Of a DNA stretch of 64,000 bases, positions 51,541 through 62,854 are shown in pieces. Source of the stretch: Carnegiea gigantea (Eukaryota; Streptophyta; Magnoliopsida; Caryophyllales; Cactaceae); NCBI GenBank assembly GCA_029747015.1, contig JAKOGI010000823.1:25001-89000 (forward strand), given 5' to 3'. Position 1 is the stretch's first letter. Each line of letters begins with the position of its first letter. The notes under the pieces are model-generated. The model saw only the letters and a list, made by a program, of their open reading frames with translations. It did not search any database and was not told where the DNA came from. Made by a program: the position numbers and the translations under genes.

Positions 51541-54500
51541 TAGTATCAGAGCCACGTGACCCAAAATAATTAAGATAATTAAGCTAATTAATGATTAATT
51601 AAGCTAATTAACTGTGATTGATACTTGAATCATCACTTGCTTGCCCTAAACCAAATTATTCGCACATTGTTCACTCACCAGAAGACACTGCTTCTGTAAT
51701 ACCTCAATTGAACTATATCACTGGTATAATTTCAGAATTAAAAGCAAAATTAGCCAAAATTAAGAGTGAACTCAAAGTGCTTAAGAATCAGTTAACTGTT
51801 GTTCATATCTCTCTTATTAACGAAATTAGGCATAGCAAAAAAGCTACTCCCAGTATTAGTACTGTTTTTTAGCACAAATATCCTTTTCAAAATCCAAAAA
51901 ACAAGATCCCATCTCCTTTGCATGAGATAAAAATCCAGAAAGAAGTAGGGGAAAAATCTGGTGAAAAAACGACTGAAAAGAAAGAAAAAGAAGGTGGAGT
52001 ATGAACAATATACTCTTGAAGAACTATAAAAAAAGTTTGAGAAAGAACAAAATTCAAAAGAATTAAACAAAATCATGAGTGCCATTAGTGATGTACATAA
52101 CGTTCCATCTGATGAAAATGAAGAGACTAATAATGTCCAATTAGAAGATAAAATATATCAACAGATAAATTTGATTAAAATAGAGGATCTCGATGTAGTA
52201 CCATTAGAAGAAATTAGGAGAAAACTTGATAAAAAATATGATAAAATGACTGTTGAAGACGAGATCAATGAGATCGGAGAAGAAATTGACCTATATGAAA
52301 TAGAGACTAATTTAGTTAAGAATGTCGTCCCTAAACTTGAATAATTTGGTGAACCGTCTAGAAGAAGTACTCATTTCCTAAGACCTAGGTATGTTCCAGC
52401 AGGATGTACAAGTAATTTTTCCTTTGGGTTTATCCCAAGGAAAACCACGACCTATGAAGAAATTGATCTTACCCCAATTAGCCAAACTGGATATATCTTA
52501 AACATTGCTGGAGCCCGTAATAGAGAAGAAATATTTGAACACTGGGAAAGAGGAATCAATAGTGTCTTAAATCTAAATAATACACGTACTATGGCAAACT
52601 TCATACATTATATCGAACATAGTTTTTCTGGTACTGTAGCTGACTGGTATGATTCATTAAGTAAAGATGGTAAGAATACATTAAGAATGATAGAAACACC
52701 AGCTGCTATTTTCAGGGATTTGTGCAAATAAATTGAAACTAAATTCATCGGAGCTAAACTTGATTTCAAGAAAAAGTAAGAGAATGATAAAGAAAGATTA
52801 ATAACATAGAGTTGTGGGATATGAGATATCTTAAGAATTATATAGCTGAATTTAGTTAATATTATTACAAAATTGGGTATAATGAAACCAATCTTTGTAT
52901 ATTCTGTGGCAAATTACCATATCCTATAAATTCCTTAATTGATGAAAAATACATGGCATGCCTTGAACGAACAGGTGTTGTTGATACCCTTGGTTCAAGA
53001 ATTTTTTATTTAAGAAAATGGGTTAATGATCAGTGTCTTGATCTTCAAAAGCAAAAGAAAATTAAGAAACAGTTCTTAACTTGCTGAGATTCACCACACC
53101 AATGGGGAAAGGAACCTGAGAAAAGAAAGAAAAGAAAATTCTATAAGAACAAGAGCTTTAATAAGTAGAGGGGTGAGAAATATAGAAGAAAATATTATAA
53201 CAAACCAAGACTTAAAAAACGTAGATGTTTTAGGAAAGCCGCTTACTGTCCCGCAGGAAAAAACAATTGCAAATGTTGGGCATACAGAGAAATAGGATAC
53301 TATGCTAATGAATGCAAAAATAGGTAGAATAACAAACTGATTGAAACCTTAGGAAGCCTAGATTATGTTGAGCTTAGTGAAGATGAGGTTTAATAAACAA
53401 ATCAAAGAACTTTTGGATAAAAGATTAATCAGGAATAGCAAAAGTCCTCACACCAGTCCCGCTTTTATGGTGAGAAATCATGCTAAAGAAAAAAGAGAAA
53501 AAGCAAGAACGGTAATCAATTGCAGAAAGTTTAATGATAATTAGGTCTTTGATGGTTATTACATTCTTAACAAAATAGTCCTTTTCAATAGAATTCAAGG
53601 AGTTTCTTGGTTCTCGAAAATAGATTGCAAAAACAGTTATTGGCAGATAAAAATGGATGAGAAAAGTATTCCTTTAATTGCATTTAGTGCCCTACAAGGA
53701 CATTATAAGTAGATAGTAATGTTATTTGGTCTTAAAAATACACCCCAAATATTCTAGAGAAGAATGGATAACATCTTCAAAGACCTTAATAATTGTTGTT
53801 TAGTTTACATTGATGATATCCTTATCTTTTCTAAAACCATAGAATAGCACAAAGATGATGTCTTGGCTGTTACCCAGAGATGCGTTGATCATGGTATCAT
53901 ACTTGGTAAAAACAAATGTATTTATGCTGAACAAGAAATTGAGTTTTTAGGCTTAGAGATAAAAGTTGGACAAATCATCCTACAAAAGCATATTCTGAAA
54001 AAAAAAGAAAATTTTCCTGAAAAAATCGAAGATAGAAAGCAATTAGAAAGATTTCTTGGATGCCTTACTTATGCTTCAGATTTTATTAAAGATTTAGCTA
54101 AACTAAGAAAGCCATTGCACCAGAACTCAAGAAAGAAGTAAGCTGGACATGGACTACTCATCATACAAAAATTGCTCAAAACTTCAAAAAGATGTATAAA
54201 AACATTCCTGTTCTTAATTTGCCTAATGAAGGAGATGATTAAATTCTTTTGACAGATGCTAGCAATGAGCACGGGAGTGAGGTACTCAAAATCAAAGAAG
54301 GCAAAAAACTCTGCAAATATTACAGTAGAAGTTTTAATAAGGCATAATGCAATTATCCCATAATGAAAAAAGAAATCCTTGTAGTCATAAGGGGAATTGA
54401 AAAGTTCCTAATCTTCTTAGCTCTAAAACCTTTTCTTATTCGAACTGATTACAAAGAAATACTTGATTTTGTGAAAAAGAATTTATCAAATATACAAGCG

Positions 54501-54630
54501 CAAGGACGACTCCTGCGATGACAATTATGGCTTAACCAGTTTTCCTTCTCTATTAAACATATATAGGGATCGAAGAACTCTATGACAGACAATCTAACTC
54601 GAGAACTCGTCTATAGTGATCATTAAAGCC
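51541..54630 (+). pseudogene. Endogenous pararetrovirus 2 (coat, zinc finger, RT, RNase H)
   Basis: A decayed caulimovirid copy begins with TAGTATCAGAGCC at 51541, one mismatch from the tRNA-Met primer site that marks position 1 of these genomes. Next is a coiled-coil frame (51618-51872, LKAKLAKIKSELKVLKNQLT), an acidic Lys-rich stretch (51880-52344) and a coat-protein region (52340-53260, with stops). A zinc finger reads NCKCWAYREIGYYANECKN (53264-53320), with Tyr in place of the usual His. RT follows from about 53385: LDKRLIRNSKSPHTSPAF, the catalytic YIDDI at 53806-53820, and an open piece 53863-54141 (VDHGIILGKNKCIYAEQEIE). RNase H (54240-54620) shows TDASNEHGSEV and YSRSFNKA, then QGRLLR. 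I find no movement-protein motif. More than ten stops or shifts make it inactive. Confidence 0.85.
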
Positions 54631-55869
54631 GACCTCCTGCCAGAAAAAGGAGGAAATCCTTCGTGAAATGCCACTCCTACTAGAACGGGTTTCTCCTTCT
54701 AGTAAAATCCTTATTGAAAACCTAGAATTCTATACGGTATTTAGATCACATTTTGGTCTACTCTTTACTGTCTATCTAATAACTCAAATGTTGGCCCAGT
54801 TTGGCTAATTAAATCACCCTAGAGATGAGTAAATAGGGTGATGAACAAAGTCATAAATTAATCGAAATAGAAATGCTGAAAATATAAATGTGGACAAAGC
54901 ACACAATTATAGAGGTTTGGCCATGCCTAGCCCTCTACCCATGGGCGCCCCTCGCCGATGGAATTTTGAACCTCTTTCTTTTATTAGGTCGGTCGATTAC
55001 ACATGATTCATCAATTATAGAACCTACTAGTTATATGTTGAATTTTTAAATAATAGTTTTTCTCCAAGTTTTCATATTTCTTAAGATTTAAATACCACAC
55101 AAAATTTTCCACTTTCAAAGATTCTTAATTGTGGTGTTAAATCAAGAAAATGTGTCAAGATTGAAGGAAAGAAAAATTTTACCTCATTAATTTTTCTTAC
55201 TTCTAACAATTTTGAATCCCAAAAGAAAAGGGCATCAAGATTTGGTCGAGCAACTTTATTCTTGAAGAAATCATAAAAGAATGCACATATTCATAGGATA
55301 TTACTAATTCCTCATTTACGTACTAATAATGAATTTTCGATAGCATTTGATCCTCCTAAAAATTTAAGTGGACAAGGAAACATTGGAGCTTCGCAGTGGC
55401 ATATCGTAAGTTATGGTTTGCCAAAAGTAAAAATAAGGTAAGTTCGCTTGTTTTGTCATTACTTAGATTTCAAGGCCCTGAAATACCGTTCAAGGCCTTG
55501 AACTGTAGGCTGAAACTCGAAAATTTTGGTGTGACTGAATTAAAGGGTTAAATTTCTATTTCAACAACATGAATAGATATCAAAATTTGAATGCTTATCA
55601 AATGGAAGGTGATATTATCTTTACATGATTTACTTCCTATTTGAGAAATTTTGATTTTCAAATTTTCAAATTTTAATTTGTTTTATTATCTTTGGAGTGT
55701 GAGCATGCTTAATATTCCAATATACCTTATACTATTATGATATGTGACTATGCACATATGGTCTCAATGTTTTTGTTTATAACTATTATGCTCTATAATA
55801 CTTGCATAAATGATACTGCTTGTTTCTATAAGGGAAAAATTATATCACTTGATCATTTTTCGATAGCCT
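54631..55869. other. AT-rich interval, no gene recognised
   Basis: Non-coding. It holds a 16-bp perfect palindrome GTTCAAGGCCTTGAAC (55488-55503) that recurs at 56653. The part up to about 54800 may still be pararetroviral. Confidence 0.4.
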
Positions 55870-56255
55870 TGATTTACTCTTGATAGGGGGAGAATTTTGT
55901 TAGTGTTACTACATGTTAATCCTTTGTTACATCCTTATGTTGCTTACGAATATTTCAAGTCAATGAGCAGTAGCATATGTGATTAATTTTGTTGTTATTA
56001 TCTGACCCCTTATATGATTTTTATGAGCGTCATAGATTAAGGGGGGTATCTTTCATTGATTTGTTAAGGGGAAGCTATATGTGTTTGCCATATTTTTTGT
56101 GCTTTAATTTTTCCTTCTCTTCTTGTGCTACCTTTTTGATGAAATATAAAAGGGGGAGAAGTATTTGGAAAACTTTTCAGGGTGTGTCATTCAGAATTGC
56201 ATGGATATGTTATTTTTATTGAATTTTATCTTTCATCAAAAAAGGGGAGATTGTT
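55870..56255 (+). repeat. SIRE-like 3' untranslated region with multiple polypurine tracts
   Basis: Five purine tracts occur within 390 bp: GATAGGGGGAGAA (55882), AAGGGGGG (56039), TTAAGGGGAAG (56066), AAAAGGGGGAGAAG (56148) and AAAAAAGGGGAG (56240). The last directly precedes an LTR-like TGTTGGCTTTC. Repeated purine tracts before the 3' LTR are typical of SIRE elements. No pol lies upstream in this window. Confidence 0.55.
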
Positions 56256-56985
56256 GGCTTTCTTAAAGCTCACATTGAGTTTTTTAATATGTTTTGATGA
56301 AAGACAAAAGAGATTAATCAATTGACATATTCATTATGTCATATATGTATTTTCTTAAAATTACAATGTTGATTATAATTGATAAAATTATGATTGATAA
56401 TATCCTTTTTGGTTATGATTGTTTCCTTATTATTAGGGATCCTTATGTGGTAAATATTTGACTTTCAAGATTTAAATCCTTTTTAAATGCTTGATATTTG
56501 CCTTGATTATGAAAGGGATAGCAAATCATCTCAAAGAGATCCTCGATTAGTCAAATAAACAAAGTGACCGTTGCATACAATATCAGATCAGCCAAGAGTA
56601 GCTCCTGACCATTGCTGCTGAGATAATGAGATCTTTAAGGACCCTGAACTGAAGTTCAAGGCCTTGAACTGAAGCTAAAATCTGGGAGAAAATCTGAAGT
56701 CAGTCTAACGACTACTTTTTTTGAGGGTTTGTCAAAACTTTGCTATAAATATTGAAGCTAGCTGAAGGCTGAACACAACAAGAGGGAGCACAAGCAAAGA
56801 AGAAGAAAGAGAGCTACACTTGCAAATCAAGAAGAGGAATTTGAGAGGAGTTCGAGCTTACATTGGCATATTTATTTTGTTCTCTACCAAAGAAGTGTAT
56901 CATATAATTGTTATCTTTCTTTATATTAGGTTGGGTTGATTAGTCGGAGGAATTTGTCATATTTATCATTCGCCAGAACATTTTG
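56256..56985 (+). repeat. Candidate LTR (3' LTR of a SIRE-like element)
   Basis: Starts TGTTGGCTTTCTTAAAG after a polypurine tract. No second copy was found in the window. The right end is unclear; a possible end is CATTCGCCA near 56981. It contains a perfect 18-bp palindrome AGTTCAAGGCCTTGAACT (56653-56670). Confidence 0.45.
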
Positions 56986-56989
56986 CGCC

Positions 56990-57860
56990 TGCTTATCCTA
57001 TTTATTACCAGTCCCGTCCCACTACCTCCTTTCCAACAATGGCCACTTTTGCTCCTATGGAGCCTAGTGAGACTCTGTGGTTCTATGACTCAGCTGCAAG
57101 GTTCCACATGATGTCTGAAAAATGTATTTTCTGTTCCATAACCCCTTACACTGGTATGACTACAGTTTTGGTTGGTGATGGAAAAAGATTACCCATTGCT
57201 AGTACTGGAAATTTGAGACTTCAAACTTGCACTCATCATCTCACTCCTGAGTTTGTTCTGCATGTTCCTAAACTAAAGCATCATCTGTTGTATGTTTGTT
57301 GGTTGTGTTGGGATAATAATTGTGATAATAATTGTCATGTTCAATTCACTGAATCTTCTTTTTCTATCAAGAACATCATAAATGATGTCCTTTTACAGGC
57401 TCCAAATGGTGGTAATTTATATCCCGTATGTCTCCAACCTATCCCTAAGTGTGTTCATGCATTGGCATCTGTTCATGATTGAAGAGAAGTTTGGCACCGT
57501 CGGCTTGGTCATTATGGCATTCATATTTTAGATTGTCCTAGGAAAATTAATTTTATTCATTCTTCTGCTTTTCATGACAATTTTGTTACATGTTGGCTTT
57601 CTAAATTGCATAACTTAACCTTTTTCTTTAGTGGAACATTGTTCTCCCGCTCCCTTACACATTATTCACTCTGATGAAGCTCCCTGCGATTCTGTTAAAC
57701 AATTTTGATATTATGTCATATTCATGATGATTTCTCTCATTTCACTTGGTTGTATCCTATGAAACGTAAATTCGAAAGGTTTCATATTTTTAGTAGCTTT
57801 TAGAAACTTATTGAAAATCAGTTTGATAGGAAAATTAAAAATATATTGTACACCAACTGA
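56990..57860 (+). pseudogene. pol: Ty1/copia pol fragment (protease to integrase start)
   Basis: An open frame (57039-57482) starts at the protease: LWFYDSAARFHMMSEK, where the active site DSG reads DSA. It continues with VGDGKRLPIASTGN, LTPEFVLHVPKLKHHLLYVC and FSIKNIINDVLLQAPNGGNL. After one stop the pre-integrase domain follows with VWHRRLGHYGIHILD (57488-57535), and after further breaks an integrase-like HDDFSHFTWLYPMKRKFERF (about 57725-57790). It is a copia element of the RE-like type, truncated at both ends. The Gly-to-Ala change in the protease and the frame breaks make it dead. Confidence 0.8.
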
Positions 57861-57959
57861 AATATAAGGACTTGGTGTTGACAACTCTTTGAAGAAGCTT
57901 ATAAACTAGATCAAAATAAGTAGGCAAATGCTCTATCTTCTATAAATAAGTAACTCCTA

Positions 57960-58880
57960 CATACACCTCTACAGTGATAAGGGATGGCATGTCCTTCAAA
58001 CCATGATGCTAGAAATAGTCATTCCTCAAGAACTGATGCATCAATATCAAAGTTGCCTCTTGAATCTTTCCATGTCTGCAAGCGCAACCTTAGCCTCTTT
58101 AGACCAAGTGCCAGGAGATAATACCTAAAATCCAAACCATGTTCAGTAGAGCAAGAGAAAGTCACCCCCACAAAAGCTTTTTCTAGTCTTGGGGCAACTA
58201 AGAAAAAGATATCAAACAATCTTGGAAACCAACACAACTTATCAACCCAAAAGTGTAAGACCTTTAAAATAAGAAGATGCAAGTTGGCATAAGAAGAAAG
58301 TATTTGCGATGAAAATTTCAACTTCAACACTATCACTGTTGAAGGCTAGAACGGGAAGACTTGCCCCCTTCACACATTCACCCAAATAGATTCAACCCCA
58401 TTAGCTTTCATTGCCTTACTGCATGATCACTGCATGATTTATGGTAGTAATGATGACTTTGGGTGACTCGACCATTACATAGGAGAATAAATTTCTTAAG
58501 AAGTGTACCTTGTACACGCTTAATGCACTATCCACAAAGTTAGGAAAAATTGATTTTCAATTAGAGATACCCTCATCATCAAACTTAAGGGAGTTCCCAA
58601 CATATCACCACAAACACTTTCACCTCTTTGACAAAATGCTTGCAAACATGGCATATTTGATTTTAAGAAAGGAGATAATATGTATAAGCTACTCATCTCG
58701 TAATAAAGTGAACATGTCCACTGAAGTAGATTGTTTTTGGGTTTGAATCACCTTAGAATCCAAAGTTACTAAAGCCTTATTTCGTTCAAATTTCTTAAGT
58801 GCAAAACATGATGTGAAGAAAAAAAGAGACAAACCTTGAATTTTGATAAAATCAAACATACAAGAATGTAATATCAATAC
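57960..58880 (-). pseudogene. F-box protein pseudogene, inverted relative of the 28.5-31.3 kb cluster
   Basis: On the minus strand the order is CFALKKFERNKALVTL and TQKQSTSVDMFTLLRDE, then after a stop LIHIISFL (58689-58877), the start of an F-box. Nucleotide identity with 28626-28800 is obvious over the next stretch (GCAAGCATTTTGTCAAAGAG versus GCAAACATTTTGTCAAAGAG). The downstream LRR-like part (58019-58336) reads LHLLILKVLHFWVDKLCWFP and LGLKRLRLRLQTWKDSRGNF, then DIDASVLEE. It ends near 57975, with KDMPSL-like sequence equivalent to GMSCLA of the + strand copy. Multiple stops occur. Confidence 0.72.
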
Positions 58881-58935
58881 CCTAATTGAATCAGAGACAA
58901 GATAAAGGAAGTTTAAGGAATAAAGTTAACAGTTC

Positions 58936-59319
58936 TGTTGGAAGAACAATCTAGTAAAGTCTTACAAACCATTGATAGTCACTTATAATATTATAGGAAA
59001 ATCTAGAAAAGACTTAAAACTATAAAATTATCTAAATGTTTCTATTGTAAGACCTACTACAGATAGATTCCTAGAATGTTCTAGTAAATGCCTAAAATAT
59101 CAGGATATTTTCACAAGTTGTAAAACCTGAGTACAAGTATATATAGGCATTAGTTATATGCCTTTCATGTGTGGACCAATAAGCTCCTATAAGAGGAGTT
59201 TTCCCTTCACCTATAATGTAATCATCTCCCCTTTGTAATTTTCATCAATCTGATCTAATAACAATTTTATTTTTATAACTCGATCCATCCACTCACACTT
59301 CAATCTCAAAATTCCAACA
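58936..59319 (+). repeat. Copia-type LTR (plus orientation) with adjacent primer site
   Basis: 384 bp bounded by TGTTGGAA and TTCCAACA, which are exact inverse complements. A TATA-like tatatatagg (59138-59147) is present. The next bases, TGGCATCAGAG (59320-59330), match the tRNA-iMet primer site with one mismatch in this stretch. This fixes the orientation as +, opposite to the pol sequence that follows. Confidence 0.75.
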
Positions 59320-59339
59320 TGGCATCAGAGTTGCTGCTT

Positions 59340-60848
59340 GAAATAGATGAGTTTTCTTACTTGAGATTGTCTTTGTGTATATATCAGTAAGTTCTTCATC
59401 AGTTTTACAAAATTATAGCTTGATCTCCTTTTTGTCCATTAGTTCTCGAATAAAGGAATGTCGGATCTCAATGTGCTTGGTTTGACTATGGAAGATTGCG
59501 TTTCTTGTCATTCCCATGGTTGACATATTATCATAGAAAAGTGTTGCTGGCTATCTTGATGTAGGTCACCCAATATTCTTTTGAGCCATATTGGTTCACA
59601 TGTTGCACTTGTAACTACAATGTACTCTGCTTCTGCTAAAGATAGTGTTGTTGTTGCTTGCTTCTTGGATGAATAGGAGATGGCCTAGGAGCCTAGTAGA
59701 AATATATATCCACTTATACCTCTTCTATCGTTTAGGCATCCACCCCAGTCACTATCTATATATCCGACAAGCCTTGAATCTTTCTCTATCTTGTATAGAC
59801 AACCATAATTTTTCGTACTTTTTGATGTGGCTCAAAATTCTCCTAGCTGCTGCAAAGTGAGCTTTACGAGGCTCACTTATGATTCAAGAGACAATGCTAA
59901 TGGGATGAACTACATGTGTTTGGTTGTTAGTGACATAGATTAAGAATCCAACTAGACTTCGATAAATTGATCCATCTACCTTCTCTATGCGATCATACAT
60001 AGAAAGTTTCTCTTTTGATGTCATAGGTTTTGATGATGGCTTATAGTCGATCATGTTAAACTTCTTAAGGAGATCTTCTACATATTTTTCTTAAGAGATA
60101 ACGATTTAACCTGGGCTTTACTTTACTTGCATGTTGAGGAAATACTTCATTAATCCCAAATCAGTCATTTCAAATTCGGCCATCATGACCTTTTTGAATT
60201 CTTCAATCATCCTTTGATCTGTGCTTGTGTATATGAGATCATGATGTATCGGCATAAAAGTAGAAAATCTTGTCATTGGGTCTTGATGTATAATGATGGC
60301 TCACTTGGACTCTTGATAAATCCACTTTGAAGGAGATACCCGTTAATTCTACTATTCCAGGAATGTGGTGCTTGTTTAAGATCATAGAGGGCTTTCTTTA
60401 GTTTATAAACCTTACCTTCACGGCATTCCATCACTTACCCTTAAGATTGTTCAACATAGACCTCTTCTTCTACCTCACTATTTAGAAATGCCAACTTGAC
60501 ATCAAGCTGAAAGAATTGTAACTTCAATTGTGCTGCTATAGCAAGCAGTGTTCTTATCGCCTCCATGTGAGTTACAGGTGCAAATGTATTGTCAAAGTCA
60601 ATCCCAGGCTATTGTGAATACCCTTTAGCCATTAGACGAGCTTTGTACTTTTGGATCGAGCCATCTAGGTTGTATTTATAGACCCATTTAAGCTCAATGA
60701 CTTCTTTATCCTGAGGTTTATCCACCAACTGCCAAGTATTATTTTTCTCGATCATTCTGATTTCTTCATTCTTTGTCTCAATCCATATTTCATCTTCGGC
60801 AGCTTCTTGATGTTCACTAGTGAGAATGTTGTGAGTACCTTGCCACAT
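59340..60848 (-). pseudogene. pol: Ty1/copia RT-RNase H fragment
   Basis: Minus strand. The open start (60609-60848) reads EEIRMIEKNNTWQLVDKPQD, KEVIELKWVYKYNLDGSIQK and YKARLMAKGYSQ. Then, through many stops, FFQLDVKLAFLNSEVEEEVY and LKKALYDLKQAPHSWNSR are readable. RNase H motifs DSDWGGCLNDRRGISGY, LAEAEYIVVTSATCEPIWLK, SFIRELMDKK and DIYTKTIS follow down to about 59400. Integrase and gag are absent. The degree of decay exceeds that of copia A. It abuts an LTR with primer site in the opposite orientation. Confidence 0.85.
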
Positions 60849-60869
60849 TCATAGTGTTACAAGAAGTTG

Positions 60870-61340
60870 ATGGACATCTTTCTAGTACGGTTGAGACCTT
60901 CGAATGGCTTGAGGAGAAGTTAATGGATTAAACTCCGGAGTAGGGCTTTATTCACTTGAAAACGGTCTCGTTGGTGAAGCTAGACGCAAATCAAGATGCC
61001 TTTTCTTATCTGATTTCTTGAATTTGAAAACATTCTCTAGAAGGATCTATAATATGTACACTTGAAAATATCCAGAACATCTAGCTAATCTATGGAAAAT
61101 ATCCTAGATACTTGCAATATAATATTTAGATACTTAGGAAGGAATTAAGATGGAAGGTTGTAGAATCTTAATAGTAGTCGTATGATCAAATCAATCTCTA
61201 CTGTCCATTAAGGTGGTCAATGACTATAAATACCCTCATGAAAGGGAAGTAAAAAAGAAACTAAGTATTAAGCAATATAAAGCACCCATTCTCATAAAAC
61301 CACTCATATCTTATGTACATATTCAATAATCTCCAACAAG
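60870..61340. other. Possible LTR remnant right of the copia fragment
   Basis: Composition and a TATA-like gactataaatacc near 61222, plus an end reading TCTCCAACA at 61336, suggest an old LTR, but no partner or primer site was found. Confidence 0.3.
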
Positions 61341-62850
61341 TTCAATTAATTAACTGCTATAGTGTTACTTCAATTTAGGAGAATATCAAGCGAGTCTCAC
61401 AATTACAAATTTTTGCAATCTAAGTATCGTTAGCTGAAAAGGCAAGCACTAGGTCATGAGACCAGTCTAACCACAACAAAAGTCGAGCACCAAATGTCAC
61501 TAACGATGAGGAAGGCCCAACATAAAGCAAAAGCCCCGAGTAGAAAATTAGGCACTGATATTATCGCAAACAACCCAATTATGCATAGACGTATGGTCCA
61601 ACTTAGTTTTATGGAATCCGGACATTTTTGTTTCTTTTAACCCTTTTGGGTTTCTATTTATGTTTTGATTTTACTTTGTTTAAAAAAATTTCTCGTTTTT
61701 AGTTTTGATATGTTCCTTATTTTTATTTTTTCTTTGGGTCTTTGTTCTTTACTTTTCAAGATATAATTCTTGTATTGTGTGACAACCTCTCTTTGCTCTA
61801 TATCAAAGGCTAAGGTGTACTAGCTCGTATTCGTCTACTACGGCAACAATGCTTGTCTACTACATAAATTTTTGTCCTACATTAATTAAATTGCTTGTCA
61901 ACATTCTTCTAAAAAATGTTGATTCACATTTAAATGCGGATTATACTAGTAGCAACCACTAAAATGCTTATCTACATCGGTTAAATTGCTTATTGACATT
62001 TATCTAAAAAACAAAGCTTATTAAAAATTTATAAGTCAACTGTAATAGTAACAGCCACTAACTCATACTCATCTACAACAACAAAAATGCTTATCTACTG
62101 AATAAGAAAAATGCTTATCACTACTAATTAAATTGCTCATCGGCATTTTTCCAACAAAATGCTTATGGACAATTTATAAGTGAACTATAATAGTAACAAG
62201 TAAAAAGCTTCACAATAAGGAACTAGAGTCTACATTTAAACACCAAAATAAATTCTCACTCATATCTGTAAACCATTTATTACATCTATTTTCATACTAA
62301 ATAAATGTGCATCCACACACTAGATAAATGCTTATTTGCGGTACTAATATATGCTTGGATACAGAGGAAAAGTTTTTAGGAATAGTTGTCAATTAAGACC
62401 TAGGTGTGAATTCTATCAATACATATAACCTTCGCACCTTCCTACATTCCCTCGGCCAAAAAAGAAATGCTCACATATATACCGAAAATGCTCACTTACA
62501 AACAATCAAGATATTTATTTATACTTCAAATAAAAATTCTCGTAAATATCTGTAAATAATTATAATGATCTTGTGGACACGAAATACTTTTAAATGTTTG
62601 TATAAATAATAAGTTTTACATTTTAATATTTTTTTATATACATATTAATTGTAAAAATCATTTTCAAAACAAAAGGTTCGTCATTAAAAAAAAAAAAAAC
62701 AAAAGGGCTCATCATTAGAAGATAAAGATACATTAGACCATATGAATGGTTCACAAGATTAGGTATACTAGCAAAAAGGTTCATCTAATGGAAGAACAAT
62801 TCATCACTTTTAAATGGAAAGATTTATCATTTTCAACTAAAAATATATTA
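61341..62850. other. AT-rich non-coding interval with degenerate repeats
   Basis: No gene recognised. It includes degenerate repeat units at 61800-62210 and a poly-A stretch near 62688. Confidence 0.5.
61800..62210. repeat. Degenerate tandem repeat
   Basis: About three diverged units sharing AATGCTTATCTAC, TTAAATTGCTTATTGACAT and AATTTATAAGTGAACTGTAATAGTAACA-like blocks, with a period of about 120-150 bp. Confidence 0.5.
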
Positions 62851-62854
62851 AGGG

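Noticed and set aside
52075..52344. Acidic 89-codon frame as a possible host gene
   Set aside because: It lies between the coiled-coil frame and the coat region of the pararetrovirus copy in the expected strand and order, so I treat it as viral.
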